In this document: positions 1-8,904 of the stretch, in pieces | Numbering within the stretch: position 1 is the first letter of the stretch | Layout: each line of letters starts with the position of its first letter | Source: JBGQOG01 sp052113705 | Lineage (GTDB): Bacteria > Pseudomonadota > Alphaproteobacteria > Rhodobacterales > Rhodobacteraceae | NCBI RefSeq assembly: GCF_052113705.1 | Contig: NZ_JBGQOG010000001.1 | Span: forward strand, 372,001 to 436,000 | Reading direction: 5' to 3' | Length of the DNA: 64,000 bases | Made by a program: the position numbers and the translations under genes | Notes under the pieces: model-generated | The model's input: only the letters and a program-made list of their open reading frames with translations | Told to the model about the DNA's origin: nothing | Databases searched by the model: none

Positions 1-128
1 AAGCCGTCCCCGCCCAATGCCACGATCACCTCGGCATCGCCGCGCGGGGCCTGGCCATAGCGCGTGGTCAGACCCGCCAAGGCGTGCTGTGCCGAGTCGA
101 CCGTCGACGCCACGAAATGGATTCTCAA
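1..128 (-). CDS. nadK: NAD kinase, N-terminal part (runs off the window)
   Basis: Only the first 42 codons are inside the window. The protein phosphorylates NAD to NADP in the cytoplasm. Reading the minus strand from a TTG at 128 gives a start of the form (M)RIHFVAST followed by VIVALGGDGF, and the GGDG loop is the diagnostic NAD kinase motif for nucleotide binding. The TTG start is chosen because a purine-rich AAGGGGG lies about eight bases upstream and the nearby ATG at the same place is out of frame. It is divergent from glyA, with about 200 bp between them for two promoters. The family call is good because of GGDG, but the rest of the protein is unseen. Confidence 0.8.
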   Translation of the reverse strand, partial: MRIHFVASTVDSAQHALAGLTTRYGQAPRGDAEVIVALGGDG

Positions 129-336
129 CCGCTCATCCCCCTTCGGCCCCCCGGTGACCGATCCTTTGGTCAAAAGTTGTGGCAAGCGCGGATCGGAAAC
201 ACAAGGGCCGGATCGGCACCGCGCGGGCGCAGAACCCACACAAATGGCGCGGCAAATCGCACGCATGTCGTTTTGTCCGCTTCCGGCACCGGAATTTCTG
301 CGATAAAGAAGCCACAAATTTCTGCAGGAGACGCCC

Positions 337-1632
<1,296 letters not shown>

Positions 1633-1649
1633 TCCCCGGGTTGTGATCA

Positions 1650-2618
1650 TTGCAGGGTGACCCCAAAGGCGCCCGGTCTGACAAGGACCGGGCGCCCGCA
1701 TTTCCAGCCACAATTCCCGATCCGGCCCCCGAAAGCCGCCTGAACCGCCCCAACGCCACCCGCGCGCTGGAGCGGCGGCTGGGCGACCGGGTCCGCGCAC
1801 GCCTGCCGCACTGGCTGGGCGAGCTGGTGATGTTCGTGCTGAAACAGGGCTGGGCCTGCCTCTTTGGCGGGTTGATGCTGGGCGCGATCATCCTCAGCAA
1901 GCTGATCTGGCAGCCCGATTGGGCGCTGGCGCGGTATGATGCGCTGTTCATTTTTGCCGTGGCCACACAGGCCATATTCCTCCTCTTCCGGCTGGAGACT
2001 CTGGCCGAGGCGCGGGTGATCCTGCTCTTTCACCTGACCGGCACCGCCATGGAGATCTTCAAGGTCGACGCGGGCTCGTGGGCCTATCCGGAAGCGGGGA
2101 TGTTCAAGATCCTGCAGGTGCCGATGTTCTCGGGCTTCATGTATGCCGCCGTGGGCAGCTATATGGCGCGGGTGATCCGCCTCTTTGAGATGCGCTTTGC
2201 CCCCTATCCGCCCTTTGCCGCGACGCTGGTGCTGGCGCTGGCGATCTATGTGAACTTTTTCAGCCATCACTTTCTGCCCGACATCCGGCTGGCGCTGTTC
2301 GCGGCAACCATCGTGATGTTTGCCCGCACCCGGATCTGGTTCCGGCTGGCGCATTGGTACTGGATGCCGCTGCCGCTGGCGGCGTTTTTCTCCTCCGTCG
2401 CGCTGTGGATTGCCGAGAATATCGGCACGCTGACCGGCACCTGGGCCTATGCCGGGCAGGCGGTGTGGGAGCGGGTCAGCTTTGCCAAGATGGGCAGCTG
2501 GTACCTCTTGCTCTATGTCAGCTTTGTCACCGTGACGCTGGTGCTGCGGCAGGTCACGCACCGCCATCCGCTGACCCGCGCTGATCTCGCCGAAACCTCA
2601 GACGAGCGCGCGGGTTAA
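1650..2618 (+). CDS. DUF817 family integral membrane protein
   Basis: A multi-pass inner-membrane protein of the DUF817 family, function unknown. About eight hydrophobic segments run from the FVLKQGWACLFGG segment to the C-terminus. Conserved-looking pieces include EIFKVDAGSW(A)YPE and the second acidic/aromatic segment around WIAENIGTLTGTWAYAGQ. The stated start is a TTG without a convincing ribosome-binding site, and the first 15 codons overlap the glyA terminator hairpin. A start further in is therefore likely: a non-ATG codon before LERRLGDR, or the GTG/ATG at 1827/1830. Its stop codon shares TTAA with the convergent gene that follows. Family call firm, start weak. Confidence 0.8.
   Translation: MQGDPKGARSDKDRAPAFPATIPDPAPESRLNRPNATRALERRLGDRVRARLPHWLGELVMFVLKQGWACLFGGLMLGAIILSKLIWQPDWALARYDALFIFAVATQAIFLLFRLETLAEARVILLFHLTGTAMEIFKVDAGSWAYPEAGMFKILQVPMFSGFMYAAVGSYMARVIRLFEMRFAPYPPFAATLVLALAIYVNFFSHHFLPDIRLALFAATIVMFARTRIWFRLAHWYWMPLPLAAFFSSVALWIAENIGTLTGTWAYAGQAVWERVSFAKMGSWYLLLYVSFVTVTLVLRQVTHRHPLTRADLAETSDERAG
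1668..1696 (+). terminator. Perfect GC-rich hairpin after glyA
   Basis: GGCGCCCGGTC pairs exactly with GACCGGGCGCC across a 7-nt loop. There is no U-run after it, so it may be a rho-assisted terminator or an RNA 3'-end stabiliser. It overlaps the extreme 5' end of the longest version of the next open frame, which bears on where that gene starts. Confidence 0.6.
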
Positions 2619-2986
2619 AGCAGCCCGCGCCAGACCAGCACGCCGAGCAGCGCCGCCCCGATCACCACCAGCCCGAAGGCGATGGAGGCGGTGATGCCGA
2701 GAAGATGGCCGCGCAGCCGTGCGCCCTGCCCCAGCGGCTTGAGATAGGTCACGCAAAGATCATAGGCCGCCGAGACCTGCTCGGCATCCATCCGCATCGC
2801 CAGCCGGGGATTGGCCGCCAGCTGCTCCGCCTCGGCCAGAAGGGTCGCCGCTTGCCGCACCTTGCGCGGCAGAGCCCGGCCCCTGGCGGCGAGCTTGGCC
2901 TGCAGGCCCCGCCCCCGCGCGCCCAGACGCTGCTCCATCAATCCCGCCACGCGTTCCGTCATCTGATGCAAGGTTGTGGGATTCAT
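2615..2986 (-). CDS. Small C-terminally anchored membrane protein, unknown
   Basis: 123 residues starting MNPTTLHQMTERVAGLME after a good AAGGAG site. The first 90 residues are hydrophilic, strongly basic and alanine/arginine-rich, probably helical (QRLGARGRGLQAKLAARGRALPRK). The last about 25 residues form one transmembrane segment (GITASIAFGLVVIGAALLGVLVW). That layout suggests a cytoplasmic domain tethered by a C-terminal anchor. I do not recognise the family. The gene converges on the DUF817 gene and the two stop codons overlap on TTAA. Confidence 0.75.
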   Translation of the reverse strand: MNPTTLHQMTERVAGLMEQRLGARGRGLQAKLAARGRALPRKVRQAATLLAEAEQLAANPRLAMRMDAEQVSAAYDLCVTYLKPLGQGARLRGHLLGITASIAFGLVVIGAALLGVLVWRGLL

Positions 2987-3124
2987 GCGGGCTCCTTTGT
3001 GGCGGCAACCTAGCCTGCGGCACCGGCGCAGGCAACGGTTTTGGGCGGGCCGCACCGGCGGCGGATGCGCGTTGCGGGGTTTTCGCCACTGGCGGTCCTG
3101 CCGGGGCTAAGTTACGCTGAAGCC

Positions 3125-3889
3125 ATGCTGAATATTGTGATTCACGGTGAACCCACCGACGCCCCGCCCCTGTTGATCGTCCCCGGCCTCTTCGGCTCTG
3201 CCCGCAATTGGGGGGTGATCGCGCGCCGCCTGTCCGACGACCGGCAGGTCATCGCGGTGGACATGCGCAACCACGGCGACAGCCCCTGGTATCCCGGCCA
3301 CAGCTATGCCGATCTGGCGGGCGATCTGGCCGAGGTGATCGAGGCGCATGGCGGCCGCGCCGCCGTGCTCGGCCATTCGATGGGGGGCAAGGCCGCGATG
3401 CAGCTGGCGCTGACCGAGGGCGATCTGGTGGCGCAGCTGATCGTGGCCGATATCGCCCCGGTGGCCTATCGCCACAGCCAGAACCCGATGATCGACGCGA
3501 TGGAAGCCTTGGATCTGACCGGGCTGAAACTGCGCTCGGAGGCCGATAAGCGCATGGCCGAAACGATTGACGAGCCGGGGGTGCGCGCCTTTTTGCTGCA
3601 ATCGCTGGATCTGACCCAGACGCCGCCCCGGTGGAAGCTGAACCTGCCGGTGCTGCGCGCCTACATGGATCAGATCACCGGCTGGCCGCAGACGCCGGGC
3701 CAATACACCGGCCCCTGCGACATGATCTATGGGGCGCAATCGCATTATGTGCGCCCCGAAGCGCATGACGGGATCCTCGCCCAGTTCCCCAAGGCCCGCT
3801 TTACCGCCATCGAAGGCGCGGGCCACTGGCTGCATGCCGACCGCCCGCGCGAGTTCGAAGCCGCCCTGCGTGTGGCGCTTTCGTCCTAG
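3125..3889 (+). CDS. Alpha/beta-fold hydrolase (YbfF-type esterase)
   Basis: 254-residue cytoplasmic alpha/beta hydrolase. It begins MLNIVIHGE, with the oxyanion-hole segment LLIVPGLFGSARNW. The nucleophile elbow GHSMGG (Ser near residue 88), an acidic residue region before the last third, and the catalytic histidine in GAGHWLHAD near residue 235 complete the triad. Order and length fit the YbfF/YbfK esterase group, which acts on short acyl esters. The real substrate is not evident. The ATG at 3125 is preferred over upstream in-frame codons because the family starts at the first beta strand. The stop overlaps the stop of the convergent gene on CTAG. Confidence 0.9.
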   Translation: MLNIVIHGEPTDAPPLLIVPGLFGSARNWGVIARRLSDDRQVIAVDMRNHGDSPWYPGHSYADLAGDLAEVIEAHGGRAAVLGHSMGGKAAMQLALTEGDLVAQLIVADIAPVAYRHSQNPMIDAMEALDLTGLKLRSEADKRMAETIDEPGVRAFLLQSLDLTQTPPRWKLNLPVLRAYMDQITGWPQTPGQYTGPCDMIYGAQSHYVRPEAHDGILAQFPKARFTAIEGAGHWLHADRPREFEAALRVALSS

Positions 3890-4065
3890 GCGAGGAGCCG
3901 CCGGGCGACCAGCCAGCTGAGCGGCACGGCGAGGAGAGCCCCCGCCGCCGCGCCGATCAGGATCGGCTCTGCCCCGTAGTGGCCGGTGCTGAGGGCCATC
4001 ACGACACCGGACCCGGCCAGGGCACTGCCGGCGAGCGAATAGATGATTGAGAACAAGCGAACCAT
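3886..4065 (-). CDS. Two-helix small membrane protein
   Basis: 59 residues, MVRLFSIIYSLAGSALAG onward, with two hydrophobic helices separated by a short polar turn (TGHYGAEP) and a final VARRLLA. Small proteins of this shape are common in Rhodobacteraceae, where they often carry an erroneous CTP synthetase label. Nothing here resembles that enzyme. The start is placed at the ATG of MVRLF, with GGGGAG just upstream, rather than at the longer in-frame start. Function unknown; inner-membrane location inferred. Confidence 0.75.
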   Translation of the reverse strand: MVRLFSIIYSLAGSALAGSGVVMALSTGHYGAEPILIGAAAGALLAVPLSWLVARRLLA

Positions 4066-4140
4066 GGTGAACTCCCCGTTGACCAGGATGGGTGACAACT
4101 CACCCTGACCACGGCGCGGCCACGGTTTCCTTGATCTATG

Positions 4141-4455
4141 TCAGCAGCGCAGCTGAAAGCGGGCCTCGCCCGTATCGCCGGGCAGCCCTGTGACAATTGC
4201 GCCCGGAATCACCCGACAGCCCGAGGCCTGCTCTGCCGCGCGGGCCATCAGGGCGGGCACCGGCGCGCGCTCTGCCCGCGTCAGATAGCCGTGGCGGATC
4301 ACCTCGGCGCTGGTCTCCCGGGTGAAGACGGTGAAGGAGATCCCCTCCAGCACCACCTCCTGCCGGGCCGCGCCAAAATACTGTGGCGCAGGCGAGGCAC
4401 AGGCGGCCACAAGGCCGGTGATCAGACCCAGAATGAGGCGGATGAAAGGGCGCAT
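4141..4455 (-). CDS. Small exported lipoprotein, putative CtrA target
   Basis: 104 residues. A signal sequence MRPFIRLILGLITG ends in a lipobox LVAAC, so the mature protein should begin with lipidated Cys near residue 19. The mature part contains EVVLEGISFTVFTRETSAEVIRHG and two further cysteines, one at the very C-terminus. I do not recognise a family. The important context is a textbook CtrA box 24 bp upstream of the ATG, which suggests cell-cycle or developmental control. The longer in-frame start would run through that box and is rejected. Confidence 0.8.
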   Translation of the reverse strand: MRPFIRLILGLITGLVAACASPAPQYFGAARQEVVLEGISFTVFTRETSAEVIRHGYLTRAERAPVPALMARAAEQASGCRVIPGAIVTGLPGDTGEARFQLRC

Positions 4456-4478
4456 CCCGGCAGCTTGCGGCGGCAATA

Positions 4479-4494
4479 TTAACGAATCGTTAAC
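4479..4494. promoter_or_regulatory. CtrA-type binding site with embedded GANTC
   Basis: The sequence reads TTAA, seven bases (CGAATCG), TTAAC. This matches the full TTAA-N7-TTAA(C) consensus for the response regulator CtrA exactly. The spacer contains GAATC, a CcrM methylation site. It lies between two divergent lipoprotein genes, 24 bp from the left-hand ATG and about 100 bp from the right-hand one. Confidence 0.75.
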
Positions 4495-4596
4495 CTCACT
4501 GGTCACGCCGCGGATCGGCCTTTGAAAAAAGTGCCTGTGTCAGGGAACCACTCCCCCGGCCCCGCGTTGACGAAATGAACGCCACAGGAGCTTATC

Positions 4597-4743
4597 ATGA
4601 CCCGCACCATTACCGCCTCTGCCCTGATCCTCGCCATGTTTGCGCTGACCGCCTGTGAGACGGTCAAAGGCGCCGGCCGTGACATGCAGTCGGCTGGCAG
4701 CACGATCACCACCGAGGCCGCGAAAACCCAAAACGACATGTAA
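4597..4743 (+). CDS. Entericidin-like small lipoprotein
   Basis: 48 residues, MTRTITASALILAMFALTACETVKGAGRD and onward, a gene too short for most callers. The lipobox ALTAC and the CETVKGAGRDM sequence directly after the lipidated Cys are the hallmark of the EcnA/EcnB entericidin family of small envelope lipoproteins. A CAGGAG site precedes the ATG and a strong intrinsic terminator lies 93 bp after the stop, so it is probably transcribed alone. In enterobacteria these genes form a stress-linked antidote/toxin pair. A second copy is not visible here, so toxin function should not be assumed. Confidence 0.85.
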   Translation: MTRTITASALILAMFALTACETVKGAGRDMQSAGSTITTEAAKTQNDM

Positions 4744-4835
4744 GCGTCGGATCAATCCCCACGCGTTCTCCCTGCGCGTGCATCCGGCCATAACGGGTGA
4801 CAGGCGGACATCCCCAACGCCGCCGCCCCGTTTTA

Positions 4836-4873
4836 ACAGCCCCAGCCACAGAGCGTGGCGGGGGCTGTTTCTT
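4836..4873 (+). terminator. Intrinsic terminator after the entericidin gene
   Basis: ACAGCCCC-A-GCCAC pairs with GTGGC-G-GGGGCTGT around a 5-nt loop and is followed by TTTCTTT. The long stem and U-run make this a convincing rho-independent terminator. It also insulates rbsD, whose ATG lies 35 bp further on. Confidence 0.85.
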
Positions 4874-4907
4874 TATGGCAAGGTCGCGCAAACCGCAGGA
4901 GAACAGA

Positions 4908-5285
4908 ATGAAAAAAGGCCCCTTGCTGAATGCGCAACTCTCGGCGCTGATCGCCCGGATGGGACATGGCGACATGCTGGTGATCGGCGATGCCGGACTG
5001 CCGGTGCCGCCCGGCGTGCCCTGCATTGATCTGGCCGTCAGCCCCGGCCTGCCCGGCATCATGCCGGTGCTGGCCGCCGTGCTGAGCGAATTGCAAGTGG
5101 AGGAGGCGGTCATCGCCGAAGAGGCCAGCCCCGCCCTCGCCGCCGCCTTCCACGCGCAGATCCCCTGCGAGGCGATCAGCCATGACGCGCTGAAGGAACT
5201 GTCCGCGCAGGCGCGCGCGGTGGTGCGCACCGGGGAATTCACTCCCTATGCCAATATCGTGCTGAAAAGCGGCGTGGTGTTCTGA
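4908..5285 (+). CDS. rbsD: D-ribose pyranase
   Basis: 125 residues close to E. coli RbsD in layout: MKKGPLLNAQLSALIARMGHGDMLVIGDAGLP at the start, EEAVIAEE in the middle and GEFTPYANIVLKSGVVF at the end. The conserved His20 and Asp28 of the active site and the C-terminal YANI are present. The enzyme converts the pyranose and furanose forms of ribose so that ribokinase can use it. An AGGAG precedes the ATG. No ribose transporter or ribokinase gene is nearby, so it is an orphan in this window. It converges on lepA. Confidence 0.92.
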   Translation: MKKGPLLNAQLSALIARMGHGDMLVIGDAGLPVPPGVPCIDLAVSPGLPGIMPVLAAVLSELQVEEAVIAEEASPALAAAFHAQIPCEAISHDALKELSAQARAVVRTGEFTPYANIVLKSGVVF

Positions 5286-5303
5286 CGGCGCCAGATGTGA
5301 AAC

Positions 5304-5323
5304 GGGGCGCCCTGAGGCGCCCC
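5304..5323 (-). terminator. Hairpin between rbsD and lepA
   Basis: GGGGCGCC, a CTGA loop and GGCGCCCC form a perfect 8-bp stem. Read on the minus strand it is followed by GTTT, a short U-tract, so it most likely ends lepA transcripts and perhaps works in both directions. Confidence 0.6.
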
Positions 5324-5330
5324 GAATGTC

Positions 5331-7130
5331 TTAGCTGTCCATCTTGAGGGCAGAGATAAAGGCGGTCTGCGGGATCTCGACCTTGCCGAACTGCCGCATC
5401 TTCTTTTTCCCGGCCTTCTGCTTCTCCAGCAGCTTTTTCTTCCGCGTCACGTCGCCGCCATAGCATTTCGCGGTCACGTCCTTGCGCATCGCGCTCAGGG
5501 TTTCGCGGGCGATCACCCGCGCGCCAATCGCCGCCTGGATCGGAATCTTGAACATATGCCGCGGGATCAGCTCTTTCAGCTTTTCCACCATTGCCCGGCC
5601 GCGCGCCTCGGCCCGGTCGCGGTGCACCATGATCGACAGCGCATCCACCGGCTCATCGTTCACCAGGATCGACATTTTCACAAGGAAATCCTCGCGGTAG
5701 CCCATCATCGTATAGTCAAAGCTGGCGTAGCCCTTGGTCACCGATTTCAGCCGGTCGTAGAAGTCAAACACCACTTCGGCCAGCGGCAGGTCATAGACCA
5801 CCATCGCGCGGCTGCCCGCATAGGTCAGATCCATCTGGATGCCGCGGCGGTCCTGACAAAGCTTGAGCACATCGCCCAGATACTCATCAGGCACCATGAT
5901 CGTCGCCTTGATCCGCGGCTCTTCGATATGGTCGACATAGGTCAGATCGGGCATATCGGCGGGGTTGTGCAGATCGCGCACCTCGCCGTCACGCATATGC
6001 AGCTTGAACACCACCGAGGGCGCGGTGGTGATCAGATCGAGGTCATATTCCCGCTCCAGCCGGTCGCGGATCACCTCAAGGTGCAGAAGACCGAGGAAGC
6101 CGCAGCGGAAACCAAAGCCCAAAGCCGCCGAGGTCTCCATCTCCGAGGAGAACGAGGCATCGTTCAGCGAGAGTTTCTCAATCGCTTCCCGCAAAGCCTC
6201 AAAATCGGCGGCATCCACGGGGAAGAGACCACAGAACACCACCGGCTGCGCCGGTTTGAAGCCCGGCAGCGGCGTGGTGCAGCCCTTGCGCTCATGGGTG
6301 ATCGTGTCGCCCACACGGGTGTCACGCACCTGTTTGATCGAGGCGGTGAACACGCCGATCTCGCCGGGCCCGAGCTCCGCAATATCCACCATCTGCGGCT
6401 TCAACACAGCCAGCTTGTCGATGCCGTAAACCGCATCGGTCTGCATCATCTTGATCCGGTCGCCCTTGCGCATCACGCCATCCATGATGCGCACCATGAC
6501 GACAACGCCCAGATAGCTGTCATACCAGCTGTCGACCAGCATCGCCTTCAGCGGTGCATCGCGGTCGCCCTTCGGCGCGGGCAGACGGGTGACGATGGCT
6601 TCCAGCACATCCGGAATCCCCAGACCCGACTTGGCCGAGATCGGAATCGCATCGCTGGCGTCAATGCCGATCACATCCTCGATCTGCTGCTTGACCCGGT
6701 CGGGCTCGGCGGCGGGCAGGTCGATCTTGTTCAAGACCGGCACGATCTCATGCCCGGCATCCACCGCGTGATACACGTTGGCCAGCGTCTGCGCCTCGAC
6801 CCCCTGCGACGCATCCACCACCAGCAACGAGCCCTCAACCGCCCGCATCGAGCGGCTGACCTCGTAGGCAAAGTCGACGTGGCCGGGGGTGTCGATCAGG
6901 TTCAGGATATAGGTCTTGCCATCCTTCGCCGGATATTCGATCCGCACGGTGTTGGCCTTGATGGTGATCCCGCGCTCCCGCTCGATGTCCATGCTGTCGA
7001 GCATCTGCGCCTTCATGTCGCGCGCAGCCACCGTCCCGGTGAGCTGAATCAGCCGGTCGGCGAGGGTGGATTTTCCGTGGTCGATATGGGCCACGATCGA
7101 GAAGTTGCGGATGAGATCAAGCTGGGTCAT
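5331..7130 (-). CDS. lepA: Elongation factor 4 (LepA), back-translocating GTPase
   Basis: 599 residues, the usual LepA size. The protein starts MTQLDLIRNFSIVAHIDHGKSTLADR with the G1 P-loop, then the RERGITIK switch I segment, DTPGHVDF (G3) and LNKIDLP (G4). It ends with the LepA-specific C-terminal domain (KCYGGDVTRKKKLLEKQKAGKKKMR). It acts on the ribosome, promoting back-translocation or ribosome maturation under stress. The ATG at 7130 is chosen because the family begins at this point; the 46 codons upstream in frame are not conserved-looking. A GC-rich hairpin lies in its 5' leader around 7141-7170. Confidence 0.98.
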   Translation of the reverse strand: MTQLDLIRNFSIVAHIDHGKSTLADRLIQLTGTVAARDMKAQMLDSMDIERERGITIKANTVRIEYPAKDGKTYILNLIDTPGHVDFAYEVSRSMRAVEGSLLVVDASQGVEAQTLANVYHAVDAGHEIVPVLNKIDLPAAEPDRVKQQIEDVIGIDASDAIPISAKSGLGIPDVLEAIVTRLPAPKGDRDAPLKAMLVDSWYDSYLGVVVMVRIMDGVMRKGDRIKMMQTDAVYGIDKLAVLKPQMVDIAELGPGEIGVFTASIKQVRDTRVGDTITHERKGCTTPLPGFKPAQPVVFCGLFPVDAADFEALREAIEKLSLNDASFSSEMETSAALGFGFRCGFLGLLHLEVIRDRLEREYDLDLITTAPSVVFKLHMRDGEVRDLHNPADMPDLTYVDHIEEPRIKATIMVPDEYLGDVLKLCQDRRGIQMDLTYAGSRAMVVYDLPLAEVVFDFYDRLKSVTKGYASFDYTMMGYREDFLVKMSILVNDEPVDALSIMVHRDRAEARGRAMVEKLKELIPRHMFKIPIQAAIGARVIARETLSAMRKDVTAKCYGGDVTRKKKLLEKQKAGKKKMRQFGKVEIPQTAFISALKMDS

Positions 7131-7382
7131 GAGGCGCCGTATAGCCTTTCCCCGTTGACCGGGGAAGGGGGTATCCGCGCGAACTGAAATGCCTCTTGCA
7201 CCGGGCCTTGCGGGGCCGCTTTCGGGCCCCGGCCTGCACCAGATCACGCATCTCCGGCCGGGCCGCAACCCGGACCCCAGAGCAGGCGCGGCCGGGACCG
7301 CTGAGCCCGTTTGTTTCCCGCCGTCACCGGTTGACGTTTTTCACCGCAGCGCGCAATCATCCGGGAAATAAGGAGTGCCCGA

Positions 7383-7571
7383 ATGATCCTTTCCGTTCCC
7401 GACATGAGCTGCGGCCATTGCAAAGCGGCCATCGAATCTGCCATCGCGGCAGTCGGGTCGCGCGCCAAGGTGGACCTTGAAGAAAAGCTGGTCGAAGTGT
7501 CCGGCCTGCCGGAATCCACCGTGCTCGCCGCGCTCAAAGGCGCAGGGTACCCGGCCACGGTGATCGGCTGA
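7383..7571 (+). CDS. copZ: CopZ-like heavy-metal chaperone (HMA domain)
   Basis: 62 residues forming one HMA fold. The metal-binding motif MSCGHC (M-x-C-x-x-C) sits at residues 8-13, and LKGAGYPATVI at the end is typical. It should carry Cu(I), or possibly another soft metal, in the cytoplasm and hand it to a P-type ATPase. AGGAG lies 9 bp before the ATG. No copper ATPase is adjacent, but a periplasmic copper chaperone gene lies 3 kb away. Confidence 0.88.
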   Translation: MILSVPDMSCGHCKAAIESAIAAVGSRAKVDLEEKLVEVSGLPESTVLAALKGAGYPATVIG

Positions 7572-7665
7572 CCCTGCATCTGGGGTTCAGGCGCCCCGAT
7601 GACCCGCGAAATGTGGTAGCACCCGCCGCAATGCGCGACAAATGGCGCGTTCCCATCGCAATCAA

Positions 7666-7694
7666 TTGAAAATTGTTGCGAGAATCGTCATAAT
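7666..7694 (+). promoter_or_regulatory. Putative sigma-70 promoter
   Basis: TTGAAA, exactly 17 bases, then CATAAT, close to consensus and set in a conspicuously A/T-rich island. It would start transcription near 7701, about 45 bases before the ATG of the exported protein at 7747. Confidence 0.6.
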
Positions 7695-7746
7695 CACGTG
7701 CAAATGAGCGCGCGGCAACAAGCCGTGCCGGTTGAGAGGCAGAGCC

Positions 7747-8055
7747 ATGAAGAAATCCCTGTTCGCAGCAGTGTTGCTGCTCGCATCGCCCCTTGCAGCA
7801 CCGGCCTTTGCGGGTGCCATCGACAACGCCTGCATGAGCGCGGGCCGCGCCGGGGCAAATCGTGCCCTTTGTGGCTGCATCCAGCAGGTTGCCGATCAGG
7901 CGCTGAGCCGTTCCGATCAACGTCGCGCCGCAAAATTCTTCAAAGACCCTCACATGTCGCAAGAGGTTCGCCAGTCGGACCGCGCCAGCGATGAAGCCTT
8001 CTGGCTGCGCTACAAGCAATTCGGCGACCTGGCCGAGGCCTATTGCGCAGGCTGA
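7747..8055 (+). CDS. Small exported protein, unknown function
   Basis: 102 residues. The signal peptide MKKSLFAAVLLLASPLAAPAFA is followed by GAIDNACMSAGRAGANRALCGCIQQVADQAL. The mature protein has four cysteines, one at the extreme C-terminus (YCAG), suggesting disulphides in the periplasm. Proteins of this type are seen in Rhodobacteraceae as conserved hypotheticals; I cannot assign a role. It has its own strong-looking promoter and is followed by a 3'-end repeat unit, so it is probably monocistronic. Confidence 0.85.
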   Translation: MKKSLFAAVLLLASPLAAPAFAGAIDNACMSAGRAGANRALCGCIQQVADQALSRSDQRRAAKFFKDPHMSQEVRQSDRASDEAFWLRYKQFGDLAEAYCAG

Positions 8056-8092
8056 TCCCCCGCAACAGCGGGACCGCCAGCCGGTCTCGTTT

Positions 8093-8151
8093 TCTTCTTG
8101 GTCCAAATACCTCGGGGGAGGCGCCGCAAGGCGACGGGGGCAGCGCCCCCT
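8093..8151 (+). repeat. 3'-end repeat unit, copy A
   Basis: TTCTTCTTGGTCCAAATACC then TCGGGGGAGGCGCCGCAAGGCGA and a terminal hairpin GGGGGCAGCGCCCCC. It lies 38 bp after the stop at 8055 and reads in that gene's direction. It shares the AAATA(T)CC-TCGGGGG core and the GGGGGCAG-GCCCCC hairpin with the copies near 50.0, 59.0 and 60.0 kb. Confidence 0.7.
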
Positions 8152-8178
8152 CTATACAGCAGAGCACAATGCCGCCCC

Positions 8179-8904
8179 TCAGACCCCGCGCTTGTTCCCC
8201 CAGAGCAGCACATGCAGCTGCGGCAGGATGCGCGCCGTGAACCACTGATCCGCCAGCGCGCGGCTGACCAGCCAATCCATCCGCCCGATGATCCCGTCCA
8301 TGTCGATCCGGGCATCCTCCGCTTCGGGCGGCGGCGGCGTATGGTTGCCCGGCTGCAGCACCAGCGGCAAATCCGGGTAGCGCAGCGACACATCCCGGGC
8401 CCAGAGGTAATCCGCCTCGTCAAAAACCACGATCTTCAACACCCGCGCCGCGGTGCCCGCGGCCCGCAGGCAGGCCTCGAACCGGCCCCAATCGGGGGTC
8501 TCGCCCGATGAGGGAGGCTTTGGGCTCAGCACCAGCATGGCCAGGTCGGCAAACCAGTCCTGCGCCACCGACCCCTGGGTTTCGAGCGCAAAACCATAGC
8601 CCTCGGCCCGGCCCCTGGCGATCAGCGGGCCGAAATCCTGAATCGCCGGATTGCCACCGGAGATCGTCACCACCAGGGGCACCCCGCCCGACAGCGCCGC
8701 GATCTGCTGCCAGATCTCCTCGGTTTGCATCACCGCCCATTCGTGCCGCCAGGCGCTGTCAACGGCGTGCAGGCTGTCGCACCAATGACAGCGGTAGTCA
8801 CAGCCCCCCGCCCGCACAAAAACCGTGGGTTGCCCGATCAGCGCACCCTCGCCCTGAATCGTCGGGCCGAAAATCTCGGCGATCCGCAAGCTGACCCCGC
8901 TCAT
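8179..8904 (-). CDS. queE: 7-carboxy-7-deazaguanine synthase
   Basis: 241-residue radical-SAM enzyme making 7-carboxy-7-deazaguanine, the step after QueD in the queuosine/preQ0 pathway. The family signature QGEGALIGQPTVFVRAGGC leads into the cluster motif C35-x3-C39-x2-C42 (CDYRCHWC), and TISGGNPA is the SAM-binding glycine segment. The ATG overlaps the queD stop as ATGA, giving translational coupling in queC-queD-queE. The longer in-frame start would cover the queD C-terminus and is rejected. Confidence 0.96.
   Translation of the reverse strand: MSGVSLRIAEIFGPTIQGEGALIGQPTVFVRAGGCDYRCHWCDSLHAVDSAWRHEWAVMQTEEIWQQIAALSGGVPLVVTISGGNPAIQDFGPLIARGRAEGYGFALETQGSVAQDWFADLAMLVLSPKPPSSGETPDWGRFEACLRAAGTAARVLKIVVFDEADYLWARDVSLRYPDLPLVLQPGNHTPPPPEAEDARIDMDGIIGRMDWLVSRALADQWFTARILPQLHVLLWGNKRGV

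Noticed and set aside
129..336. Glycine riboswitch upstream of glyA
   Set aside because: The 208-bp region shows no tandem aptamer-like structure by eye.
3886..4065. CTP synthetase label for the 59-residue protein
   Set aside because: This name is a common database error for small two-helix Rhodobacteraceae proteins; no enzyme motif is present.
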